A stretch of DNA of 64,000 bases, from NCBI RefSeq assembly GCF_040869045.1, contig NC_090319.1:268414897-268478896 (forward strand), read 5' to 3'. Both the position numbers and the translations under genes were made by a program. Positions 55,263 to 64,000 of this stretch are shown here, one piece after another (the stretch's first letter is position 1; every line of letters starts with the position of its first letter). A model generated the notes under the pieces. The model saw only the letters and a list, made by a program, of their open reading frames with translations, did no database searches and was not told the DNA's origin. Origin of the DNA: Eurosta solidaginis. Taxonomy: Eukaryota; Arthropoda; Insecta; Diptera; Tephritidae.

Positions 55263-56678
55263 AAAAGCAAGGAGAATTGGCCCAAAAGCCCTTTGGCTCC
55301 GATAAAACTTCCTGAAGTTCGTCAAAAGGTTTTGCTTACAGTCAACGACAAGGTCGACATAACGCTAAGTTTCAAGTACATCAACTCATTCTCTATGATG
55401 CAGCGGATTTTTGGGTACGTAAACAAATTCATCAAATTCAAAAACTCGACGACAACATCGCAGCTTACATCTGAAAATATTCACCACGGCACTCAGTTGT
55501 TAATTCGCATTATTCAAAGGGCGCAGCTATGGTCTGAGTATGCAGCATTAAAAAACAATTCCTGTGTCCACGCTTCAAGCAGTATTGCCTCACTATCTCC
55601 GTTTCTTGACGACTTTAGTCTCATTCGAATCGGTGGGCGTTTAAGGCGCTCAAATCTTGGCTTCGAAGCGCAGCATCCATGCATTCTTCCTAAGGAGCAT
55701 CCGCTTACATTTGCTATAATTACTCATTATCATCGCAAGAATCATCATGCAGGCCCTCAATCTTTGCTCGCTTCCATTCGGATGAAATTTTGGCCTATTT
55801 ACGGGAGGAAAACTGTTGCAAGAGCATTGCGAAAGTGTATCATATGTTGCAGATCAAGACCGCGGCTAGTCCAGCACATAATGGCTGACTTACCCATGGA
55901 ACGAGTTCAGGCGTCGCGTGCATTCACCATAACCGGCGTGGACTACTGTGGTCCCTTTTACTACAAACCTGAAATTCGTAGCCAATCACCGCAGAAATGC
56001 TACGTAAGTATTTTTATATGCTTTTCAACAAAGGCAGTTTGGATGGAACTAATTAAAGACCTCTCAACGAGTGCATTTCTTCAAACGCTGAAGCGGTTCA
56101 TTACCACACGTGGCATACCAAGCTGTATTTGGTCTGATAATGCCACTAATTTTGTAGGTGCTAGAAACGAACTGGAAAACCTTCGTCGGGTACTCCTCAG
56201 CGAAAGACATCGCGATGAAGTTCACAATTTCTGTCTAAGTAATTGCTTCGACCGGCGGTTTATACCTCCCCGCTCGCTACATTTTGGTGGCTTGTGGGAG
56301 GCAGCCGTCAAAATGGCCAAGCAACATTTTTATCGCTCAGTGGGCTCTGCGCTTGTCGGCTTTGATGAACTACGCACATTGGTATGTGAAATCTCAGCTG
56401 TAATTAATTCTCGTCCTCTTGTACCAATTTCAGAAAATCCAGATGATCTAGACGTACTAACGCCGGGGCACTTTCTGATTGGTGGTCCGCTCACAGCATT
56501 ACCTGAGCCTGATCTTACTCATCTCAACTACAATCGACTTGACCGTTTGCAACGCGTTACTCAAATACAACAAGTATTTTGGAAGCGATGGAGTCAGGAA
56601 TACCTTACTTTCTCCAACAGCGTACCAAGTGGCGTGAACCACAGGCAAATATTAAGGTTAACGACGTTGTGTGCATAA
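55263..56678 (+). CDS. BEL integrase
   Basis: An open frame of about 470 codons following the stop at 55260. It has a zinc-binding HHCC-like region (HYHRKNHHAG, CIICC), a catalytic core with VDYCGPF (first Asp), IWSDNATNFVG (second Asp) and FGGLWEAAVK (Glu), and the family wording NSRPLVPIS and LTPGHFLIGGPL. The integrase inserts cDNA and makes the 5-bp duplication. A frameshift near 56607-56615 moves the C-terminal end to the frame ending at 56923. No natural ATG begins this piece; it is part of the former polyprotein. Confidence 0.88.
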   Translation, partial: KSKENWPKSPLAPIKLPEVRQKVLLTVNDKVDITLSFKYINSFSMMQRIFGYVNKFIKFKNSTTTSQLTSENIHHGTQLLIRIIQRAQLWSEYAALKNNSCVHASSSIASLSPFLDDFSLIRIGGRLRRSNLGFEAQHPCILPKEHPLTFAIITHYHRKNHHAGPQSLLASIRMKFWPIYGRKTVARALRKCIICCRSRPRLVQHIMADLPMERVQASRAFTITGVDYCGPFYYKPEIRSQSPQKCYVSIFICFSTKAVWMELIKDLSTSAFLQTLKRFITTRGIPSCIWSDNATNFVGARNELENLRRVLLSERHRDEVHNFCLSNCFDRRFIPPRSLHFGGLWEAAVKMAKQHFYRSVGSALVGFDELRTLVCEISAVINSRPLVPISENPDDLDVLTPGHFLIGGPLTALPEPDLTHLNYNRLDRLQRVTQIQQVFWKRWSQEYLTFSNSVPSGVNHRQILRLTTLCA

Positions 56679-56923
56679 AGGATGAAAATATGGCACCCCT
56701 AAACTGGCCATTAGCTCGCGTAACGGATATCATTACTGGGTCAGACGGCGTTGCATTAGTAGCCATTCTACGAACATCTACTGGTACTACGCGTCGAGCA
56801 GTAAGTAAACTGTGCGTCCTGCCCGTCAACAATTCTGTTGAAAGCCCGAATCTTTCAACGGGGGGAGGATGTTCGGAGCCACAAGTGAAACCACTGCAAG
56901 ATGGGAGAAATAACTTTGAATAG
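56616..56923 (+). pseudogene. Integrase C-terminal tail in shifted frame
   Basis: LQQRTKWREPQANIKVNDVV and DENMAPLNWPLARV form the usual small beta-barrel-like tail of BEL integrases. The frame then crosses the polypurine tract and ends inside the 3' LTR at 56921-56923. Frame 2 relative to frame 0 of the core shows a one-base indel. Confidence 0.8.
56860..56869 (+). other. BEL polypurine tract
   Basis: GGGGGGAGGA lies directly before the TGTTCGG start of the 3' LTR. It is the plus-strand primer for reverse transcription. Confidence 0.8.
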
Positions 56924-57139
56924 CACTGTAATAAATGTATTTATTATATTGTAACCTGGTCACCTTAATAGTTAAATGTAATCTGGTCACCTTTGCATAA
57001 CAGCTGAACTCATATCATACAAAACTTTAACTAACTGTTGCCCCACTCATCATTCAGCTCTTGAACATAAGTATGCACACAATATGCACATAAATATAAA
57101 CATATGTACCTAAGAATATGTATTCATTTGTCTAATGTA
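56870..57139 (+). repeat. BEL 3' LTR, left part
   Basis: Matches the first about 270 bp of the 5' LTR up to TTGTCTAATG. The last four bases TGTA (57136-57139) are the target duplication of the gypsy-family element that follows. Confidence 0.9.
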
Positions 57140-58068
57140 AGTTAAGCAAGTCATATTGCTTATTCCAAATAAAACACAAACTTTATTTTATATTAGTTAA
57201 CCACTTTTCTTTAATAAATTAAATTGGTTGCTTTGCGACCTTACTTTACTTCCAAAGAAGAACTGCCTTTGAAGGGCGATGATACCGCCTTAAATACCCT
57301 TGTGATCAGCGGTATTCACCTGTTGATGTTGTTGTGCAGAAAAAGGTCGTTATGATGCTATTGCTAGCAACCTAGCAACAGAATTGTATTGCTTCGGACG
57401 TGCACCAGTCATATCAAGGCATAACCTGTTGTACCGCTGGCCTACCTACCAAGCTCGTCAACCAACCGTTGCTTGCTATGCAGTGGGTGGTAAAGCGGGC
57501 AATGCTTATGTGCTGTATGCCCATCATGTTGTTATGCAGAATAGGTCGCTTTGATGTTATTGCTAGCGACCTAGCAACAGAGTTGTGCTGATCAGACGCA
57601 CATTACCTCATATCGCGGCGTAGGCTGCTGGCCTACCTGACAAGCTTGTCAACCAAGCTTTGCTTGCTATGCAGTGGGTGGTAAAGCAGGCAATGCTTAT
57701 GTGCTACATGCCCAGCCTGCTGTTGCTAAGATAAGTGCAAGCGGCGATCTCCCTTTGTTGTGATAATAAACGAGCTCACGCATATGATGTTGCTATGCTG
57801 ATTATAATATAATATCTGGTTTGTTAGGCAAAGGCAGGTAGCGCCTTGTGGGTTGCTGTTGGGCTGCGTACCCAACTCGTGCAATTGTTGTTGCTATGCT
57901 GTGATGTCAGGAATTTAGGCAAGTGTTTCTAATGTAGTTGGATTGTTGGCAAGCTGCATCAACTGACTATTGACGCTTTAGTTTTCTGTTGCCCTGGTAT
58001 TGCCTATGCAGCAGGTTATATGCAAGGAAATGCCTTTGTTATGTAGGTGGTGGCACCATACCTTAACT
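57140..58068 (-). repeat. 3' LTR of the gypsy-family element, 929 bp
   Basis: Its right 461 bp (57608-58068) match 62098-62565 with small indels. The left part contains an internal tandem duplication of about 199 bp marked by AGGTCG (57344 and 57543) and GCTTGCTATGCAGTGGGTGG (57469 and 57662). A polypurine tract AAGAAGGGGAGG (minus strand, 58069-58080) adjoins it. Confidence 0.88.
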
Positions 58069-58080
58069 CCTCCCCTTCTT

Positions 58081-59740
58081 AAGTTCGGAGCGTCCCTGAT
58101 ACGATGAAATTATAAATACATACAGCTTAATCTAAAACATATAACTATATCTTAATTGATTTTTTTTGCAAGTGAATAAGTTTACTAATGACTTGTGGAA
58201 ATGAAAATTTTGGTATAAGATCGAAGTATTTAAAATCTTTTGGTTTGACATTTTGAGCAATATTAAGCTGAATATTTTAGCTTTTGTTACTAAATTAAAT
58301 AATAAACATATCTTTACAACAATTTTAATTAGTATTTTTAAGGAAAATTTCAGATTTTCGGTTTTTTTTTAATTATAACATTCGGAGTTTTTTTTTAATT
58401 TTGTTACTAAATCAAAAATAAAAGCATACGAATATTCCAGTAAAAAAAATTGTTTTCTTTTATAGTTAGCCTTTTAAGTACAACTAAAAACGAGTGTTTT
58501 ATTTATATTCTTCATAGTAAACATTTAAGTAAAAAAAATCATTTTTTTATAATTAGCGTTTTTAAGGACAATTCTAAACTTGTTTTTTAATTACATATAG
58601 GTACATATAAACGTATCTGTGCGAAAATTTTATTGAGAAAAAGAAGTGTAGTTGTTTGGTTTTTATATTAGCGTTTTTAATGACAATTCAAAAGTTGTGT
58701 TTTAATAATATCTAATAATATCGAATTATCAAAAAAAAAATTTTGTTTTTATAACTATATATTTATAGTTTTTTTTCACTAAATTAAATATATAGAAAAA
58801 AATAATAATTAGTTGTTTAGTTTTTATAATTATAATTCAAAATTTGTTTTGTAATTACTTTATTAATTCTTGAATTAAATATATTTGTAAAACATTTTAA
58901 TTAGCGTTTTCGAGAACAATTCAAAATTTGTTTGTTTTTTTTATTATTTATAGTTTTGTTACTACGTTAAATATATGAACGTACGAAAATTTTAATAAAA
59001 AAATGTATTTTTTATAATTAGCTTTTTGAGGACTACTCAGAATTTGGTTTTTAATTATATTATCAGAGCTTACACGTTTGCGTTTTTCTTGTACTTATTA
59101 AATATGACAACGGCAAAAGCCACGCTTGAAAAAAAATGTATTAAGTGAAAATGTTTAACTTTTCATATTTTTTTTTTACAAAGCTATTTATATTCGGCCA
59201 ACAATATTCTGCCGTAATTTGCTTTAATTAGCATATTTAACACATTTTTGGGTCACTTAGGATATGTTAACAAAATTATACGTGTCGTATGCGTATGTAC
59301 GATTTTTTTGGATATTAAATACTTTTAATTAACAATTTAATAATAATGATTTGTAAAAATCCGGTGTCTTAGTAAAAATCTCTTTTTTTCATTTTTTTAA
59401 TAATGAATAAATTTTGGGCAATAAAAAAGATTTTTAAATATGATTTATTAAATTAATTGCATGGTTTCTAAATTTTATTAATCAATGTTAGGGAAATTAA
59501 AGCTGCCGTATGCACATGTACGTTTGTTTATATAATAATTTCCTCCCCTATTAAAAAATGTGATTTTTCAAACTTTTCAAATTATTCTAGCATAAATCTC
59601 AATTACTAGTAAAAAAATGTTATGGCAAAATTATAATGAAATATGTTTAAATCGAAATTGATTAACACTAGCTTTAGTGCGAACAGTAGAAGTCGTTGGA
59701 AAAATTTTGTTTTTAACAATTGGCATTTTGTGATAAAATT
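58081..59740. repeat. AT-rich degenerate repeats in the env position
   Basis: About 1.66 kb between the integrase stop and the polypurine tract, with no env-like frame. From about 58320 to 59070 the words AATTAGCGTTTTTAAGGACAA-like (for example at 58552, 58670, 58900 and 59018) recur six or more times at about 75-130 bp spacing with TTGTTTTTTAATTA-type tails. This is a decayed tandem repeat in the 3' untranslated part. Confidence 0.6.
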
Positions 59741-60984
59741 TTACCTTAAATTATCTTTATGGACTTTTTTGCCATTTATTAGGACAGTTGTACCCAAATC
59801 TTTTTGAACTGTATTTTCAACGTACACCTTATTTAACTTATTCCCTAAACGTTTATTGCGGCGAACATATACTTTTTCACCTTCTTGAAATATTTTCTGA
59901 TTGTTACTTCCTTTTTTAACGATTTTATCTTGGGCAGTAGTAAGTGCTGCTTTAACTAAGTCAAGGTGATCTTTGGTGAAATCATTAATAATATCAATTG
60001 GTTTTGAATTTACAGTAGAATGTATGGAATTGTTATATTTATATGTTGCAAGTAAGATTACTTCTTTAATATCTGTTATATTTTGTTCCGCTTTTATGCA
60101 TCGAGCGATTTCTGTTAGCGTTGAATGCACTCTTTCGATTTGGCCATTACTTTTACTGTGTAAGGGTGGTATGAAAAATTGTTCAATATTGAAATGATAT
60201 TTCAACATATTAGATATTGTATTCGAATGAAGAGATTTTTCATTATCGGACACGATTGTTTTGGTTTTTTTGAACTTATTCAATATTATTAATAAAGCCG
60301 TTTTAATATCAGTCCTTGATCTGGTTTCAATGGGAATCGTAATTGCAAATTTGGAAAATTTATCTATGCAGGTAAAGAAGTGAAATTTCTCAACAGAGAA
60401 AATATCTACGTGGAGGATTTCACCGGGATATTCTAGAGTTGGTGTTTGGCATATATCAGTTTTTATTGGGTGTCTATTATATTTATTTTCCAGGCATGTT
60501 TTACAGTTTTTAGCTATTGCCAATAAAGTTTTCTTTATATCTGGGAAAAAATATTCAGATATCAATTGTTTATAGTTTTCTTGGATTGAGCGATGGGCTC
60601 TGTTGTGCTCCATAGTAGCAGCTTCGATTTGGTCTTCCTTTTTTGTTAGGTCTATTACCAATTTCTCTGTGTGGATGAATCTTACACCTGGGAAGTTTGA
60701 CAGGAGTAACGACTGGACTCTTGCTAAGGTTTCGAGATCGCAACAAATTCCGTTTACTACATTTGGGTTAACTTTTTCCCGGATTGTTTGTAGAAGATAT
60801 TCCGCAGTTTTAAAGTGTATGGTGTGTCTAAGGAGTTTTTGAAAAACAATTTTGGTGGACTTGCTGTTAACCTCGGATGGTAACAGCACCAATTGGGCTC
60901 TAAATTGATTGACAGGGTTTTTGATTGATTTAATTGTATGAGAAAGGGAAATTTCACTATGAACTGTATCATCTGTGTCGCCAA
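59741..60984 (-). CDS. Gypsy-family integrase
   Basis: The frame 60892-59741 (383 codons) has the zinc-binding HNRAH...CKTC pair (residues about 93-134), then the DDE core: LHVDIFS (first Asp, about 159), TIVSDNEKSL (second Asp, about 214) and SKSNGQIERVHSTL (Glu, about 250). The tail reads VYVRRNKRLGNKL and ends at TAA. The core triad is intact. Upstream, to 60984, lies pol sequence in another frame, so a frameshift near 60760-60890 separates it from RNase H. Confidence 0.88.
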
Positions 60985-61009
60985 GGTTATGAATATATTG
61001 ACGCGAAAG

Positions 61010-61684
61010 TTAATCAGCTACTTTGTTGTCTTTTCCGGGCTTATAAAAATATTTCGGCGCGAATGAGTTTATGAATGCAGTCCATCTTTTGATTTTGTAA
61101 TTTGGATTTTTATCCGACATGGCAAATGTGAGGGGCTGATGATCAGTGAAGATATGTATATTTTTAATACCGTATAGGTAATGCCTTAACTTTTGGAATA
61201 CACAAACTATAGCTAAAAGTTCGCGTTCGTTTGTAGCATAATTCTCTTCAGCCTTAGACAGTGTACGAGATATCATCGTAATAGGTTTGCCGTTTTGTGG
61301 AAGTACATCTCCTAGGGCTACGGATGAGGCATCGGTTGTTATCTCAAATGGCTTAGAGTAGTCTGGGTGCTGAAGAAGGACCTCTTCCGAGGCCAGAATA
61401 GTTTTTAATTTATTGAAGCCCTTGACTGCTTCGTCATCAAAGGAGATGTTAACTTTTTTAGACTGTCGACTGCTAACGTGGCCATTATCGGCTCTTAAAT
61501 ATTTTGTGAGGGGTTTTGATATATGCGCATAGTCTTTTATAAACCTGCGGTAATAGCCGGAAAGACCCAAAAAGGAACGCAGCGATCTCAACGACTTTGG
61601 CTGTTGGTAACTAAGGATGGCATCTACTTTGCTAGGACATGTTTGGATTCCTCTGTGTGAGACTGTGAAACTCAAAAACTTCAC
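61010..61684 (-). CDS. RT thumb and RNase H of the gypsy-family element
   Basis: A 224-codon frame beginning after a frameshift at an A-rich run near 61685. LRSFLGLSGYYRRFIKDYA (about 34-52) is the RT connection motif. FEITTDASSVALGDVL (about 113-128) is the RNase H start with catalytic Asp, NERELLAIV (about 152) carries the Glu, and FTDHQPLTF (about 180) the second Asp. It ends KDNKVAD at a stop. Confidence 0.88.
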   Translation of the reverse strand: MKFLSFTVSHRGIQTCPSKVDAILSYQQPKSLRSLRSFLGLSGYYRRFIKDYAHISKPLTKYLRADNGHVSSRQSKKVNISFDDEAVKGFNKLKTILASEEVLLQHPDYSKPFEITTDASSVALGDVLPQNGKPITMISRTLSKAEENYATNERELLAIVCVFQKLRHYLYGIKNIHIFTDHQPLTFAMSDKNPNYKIKRWTAFINSFAPKYFYKPGKDNKVAD

Positions 61685-62097
61685 TTTTAAAAAATTTTGA
61701 TTTTTCTAACGATACCCGCATTCCCGCTTGTTCAATTTTTTTCAATATGGTATCGACATGCTTGTAATGAGAGCTTTCATCGGGTGAAAAACTGATGATA
61801 TCATCAACGTAAACGTGACATATTTTCCCGATGTCATCGCGCAAAATGTCGACAGTTGTCCTTTGAAATATGCTCGGTGCATTTTTCAAACCAAAGGGCA
61901 AACGACAAAACTCATATTTGCCGTTGTTTACGCTGAATGCAGTTTTGCACCTGTCTTTCTCTGAAAGAAAAATTTGGTGAAATCCAAACTTAAGGTCCAG
62001 TGTTGTAAATAGTTTTGACTTGCCCAGATTTGAAAGTATTACTGTAGTATCGGGAATAGGATATTTGTCAGATGTAGGGTATTCATTTAGTTTCTGG
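61632..62097 (-). pseudogene. RT palm fragment, 5'-truncated
   Basis: Open from the deletion point at 62097. It carries FTTLDLKFGFHQI (catalytic Asp of motif A), RLPFGLKNAPSIFQR (motif B) and the catalytic HVYVDDIISFS (motif C). It starts in mid-domain, directly abutting LTR sequence at 62098, and ends by frameshift into 61684. Confidence 0.88.
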
Positions 62098-62565
62098 TCA
62101 TATCGCGGCGTAGGCTGCTGGCCTACCTGACAAGCTTGTCAACCAAGCTTTGCTTGCTATGCAGTGGGTGGTAAAGCAGGCAATGCTTATGTGCTGCATG
62201 CCCAGCCTGCTGTTGCTAAGATAAGTGCAAGCGGCGATCACCCTTTGTTGTGATAATAAACGAGCTCACGCATATGATGTTGCTATGCTGATTATAATAT
62301 CATATCTGGTTTGTTAGGCAAAGGCAGGTAGCGGGTTGTGGGTTGCTGTTGGGCTGCGTACCCAACACGTGCAATTGTTGTGCCTATGCTGTGATGTCAG
62401 GAATTTAGGCAAGTTATGTTTCTAATGTAGTTGGATTGTTGGTAAGCTGCATCAACTGACTATTGACGCTTTAGTTTTCTGTTGCCCTGGTATTGCCTAT
62501 TTCTGCAGCAGGTTATAGGCAAGGAAATGCCTTTGTTATGTAGGTGGTGGTACCATACCTTAACT
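62098..62565 (-). repeat. Truncated 5' LTR of the gypsy-family element
   Basis: Corresponds to the outer half of the 3' LTR (57608-58068). The inner half, the primer site, gag, protease and front of RT are gone, with the breakpoint at TCATATCGCGG (62098). Confidence 0.88.
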
Positions 62566-62569
62566 TGTA

Positions 62570-62910
62570 TAAAGTATGTATTGCTGGGCATTTGTCCTCT
62601 CATAAGAATATGCACCTATTTGCCAAAAAACGGTGATATATTGGAAGGCTGCAGTTAGTTAAACAAATTAGCATATGTACATATGTGTTCCAGTTTTGCT
62701 TCGCTGATACAATTTTAGGCATCAGCATTGCAATCCAAATTGATTTCTATTTCATTCCATTTTTCATCATTCTGAAGCGCACGGCCACGTAGCATCGTAT
62801 ATGCTTATAAATTATAGTTAAAAATAAAAATTGTTTCAAGTGGAAATTTATTTGCGGTTTGTGCTTTTTATTAAAACAATTAGTTACCGAAAAAGCTTGG
62901 TAGTTCAACA
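62570..62910 (+). repeat. BEL 3' LTR, right part
   Basis: Continues the 5' LTR match from AAGTATGTATTGCTGGG to the LTR end TTCAACA, followed by the GAAGT target duplication. Confidence 0.9.
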
Positions 62911-63140
62911 GAAGTGTTTCCTCCATAATCTAAGTATTCTCTGGACATCGGTTTCAAGGACGCCGTTTTCGTTCTTACAGGAGTGTGCCTAGGGCTCAAA
63001 ACCCTCCGTCTGTCGTTGAATCTTTTGGTAAAATTTGAGGGCATTATTCCTGGTGACTGGCAGCTCAAGCTCCTCGCACTCACGTCTTTTGCCTCTACTT
63101 TTTTCTCCCTGAAAAGGCGTCTCGTTTCCTTTTTCATATC
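62911..63140 (-). pseudogene. RTE-type relic, upstream part
   Basis: On the minus strand, frames carry the EN-RT linker of the RTE-type ORF in shifted pieces (KKETRRLFREKKVEAK near 63090-63137, ERKRRP and NRCPENT near 62945-62985). It leads straight into SSLLNGDTDVPQGDD at 50744-50695 once the BEL insertion is set aside. It is 5'-truncated near 63150. Confidence 0.7.
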
Positions 63141-63149
63141 GCAGTAGCG

Positions 63150-64000
63150 TTCATATACTCAACGCGTTTATTCTATTTTTGTTGATTACGAATTCGATTT
63201 CTTAATATGTCAGTTAATCGAAATCAATTAAAATTTTCTTTTAACTTGACATTCTACTGCATGGCGAATTGGTTGAATTCGCTTTACCACCACCTGGTAT
63301 GAATTCGCCTTGCTAATAATGTAGTGAAATGTTAAAAATAATTTATAATTCCTAGCGTTATATGCGAAAAGTGGAAAAAAATCCAAGACTCAATAAACCA
63401 GCAAACAAAAACAAAGTCTTAAATGTAAGCAATTCGTGATTTTCTAAATCATGGTAAATTGCGTTGCTTTTTTTTTTTTTGTTAGCAGCTTTTGATTTAA
63501 AAATTCTCTTGCAAATCTTGTTTTCCCTTATAATTTTACCAATTTTTATTTTTCATTTTTTTATCTTCTTTTGAGTGATTTGACTTGCTAGCGATGCCAC
63601 TTCAATTAGTGTCATCAATTGTTGTAGTAAAAATAGCGTTGCTATTAACAGACCCTCACCATTACAAGCACGAAAATAGCTTGCTCTATTACATATGTAC
63701 AACAACACATCTCACACAATACAAAAATGACTAAAATACCCTGACATAACCAATTAGCACAACATAAATCAAATTAATAAACTTGACTGCCCTCTTATTT
63801 AGTCAATCAACCAGTCAAATTACGTCAAGGTAATTGGCTTTTCTACCTACCAAGCCGTGCTGTTTTTAGCAGGACTGCAAAACGACCTCACGCAATCGTG
63901 TCAAATGAATGGACATGAAAATAAGTTATAAATATGTATGTGTGCATATAAATAAAAAAACAATATAAGGCGCGATAACCTACGAAGAGAAATAACGCCG
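63150..64000. other. AT-rich DNA, nothing recognised
   Basis: No gene or repeat family was seen. A T12 run lies near 63469-63480. GGCGAATT near 63261 and GAATTCGCC near 63301 form a small inverted pair. Confidence 0.4.

Larger units (their letters stand above)
57140..62565 (-). mobile_element. Gypsy-family LTR retrotransposon inserted in the BEL 3' LTR
   Basis: The ends are inverted, AGTTAAG and CTTAACT, flanked by TGTA on both sides (57136-57139 and 62566-62569). AGT...ACT ends and a 4-bp YRYR-type target are hallmarks of the gypsy/17.6/297 group. In minus orientation it has a truncated 5' LTR, then directly the middle of RT, RNase H, integrase, an AT-rich repeat region where env would lie, a polypurine tract and a full 3' LTR. 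Gag, protease and the front of RT are deleted. Confidence 0.92.
50745..62910 (+). mobile_element. BEL-type LTR retrotransposon, split in its 3' LTR
   Basis: Bounded by GAAGT on both sides (50740-50744 and 62911-62915), a 5-bp target duplication typical of BEL/Pao. The 5' LTR is 610 bp. The interior holds a tRNA-Trp-type primer site, gag, zinc knuckles, protease, RT, RNase H, integrase and a polypurine tract. The 3' LTR is interrupted by a 5.4-kb gypsy-family element. Without that insertion the element is about 6.7 kb, near full length, but has at least one frameshift at the gag-pol junction, two in-frame stops and two further frameshifts. Confidence 0.92.

Noticed and set aside
57400..57591. 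Frame within the gypsy-family LTR
   Set aside because: It lies fully inside the LTR internal duplication and has no domain.

Overview
The window is eukaryotic and looks like the genome of a higher fly. My best guess is a tephritid-like fruit fly, based on the mix of LOA/R1-type and RTE-type non-LTR elements, BEL and gypsy-family LTR elements, Penelope, Helitrons and a tRNA-derived SINE. No host protein-coding gene, rRNA, tRNA gene or CRISPR array could be supported. Nearly everything recognisable is a transposable element (TE), mostly decayed, and many are nested inside one another.

Layout. 1-1540: an unknown coding relic, then the 3' half of a decayed RTE-type reverse transcriptase (RT). 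1816-5820: a gypsy-type LTR element (minus strand) with 719-bp LTRs and an ATAT target duplication, lacking RT, RNase H and most of integrase. 5821-9432: AT-rich filler, an 88-bp tandem duplication, a GTTATCG-type minisatellite and a truncated SINE. 9433-13145: an LOA/R1-group non-LTR element with a 9-bp target duplication and an internal deletion. 13155-15065: an unclassified stretch, possibly the 5' end of an LTR element. 15066-18640: a Rep/helicase Helitron relic (minus strand) with a recognisable 3' end. 18900-23740: fragments of further Helitron-like repeats, including an element with 17-bp inverted ends around about 150-bp tandem repeats. 25330-28743: a complete-looking non-autonomous Helitron carrying 20 copies of a 129-bp satellite in higher-order arrangement, with a MITE inside it. 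28757-29065: a near full-length SINE.

31175-45082 is the most unusual part. Three Helitron units lie head to tail in the same orientation. Each has the same 5' end, the same 3' hairpin plus CTAG end, and a central array of about 89/100-bp repeats (about 4.5, 5.6 and 0.9 kb). The first junction is an exact 3'-end to 5'-end join. The sequences on the two sides of the whole block are halves of one dispersed repeat, so the 13.9-kb block looks like a single concatemer insertion, as expected from rolling-circle replication running past its terminator.

46030-49230 holds an LOA-type relic cut by a 231-bp palindromic hAT-type MITE (8-bp target duplication), a Penelope GIY-YIG relic with a downstream hammerhead-ribozyme-like motif, and more minisatellite. 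49880-63140 is a three-level nest: an RTE-type relic split by a BEL element (GAAGT target duplication), whose 3' LTR is split by a gypsy-family element (TGTA target duplication). 63150-64000 is AT-rich with nothing recognised.

The elements do not form a pathway. They act as a layered insertion record, suggesting a repeat-rich, gene-poor chromosomal region. Family assignments rest on motifs recognised by eye; no database search was possible.
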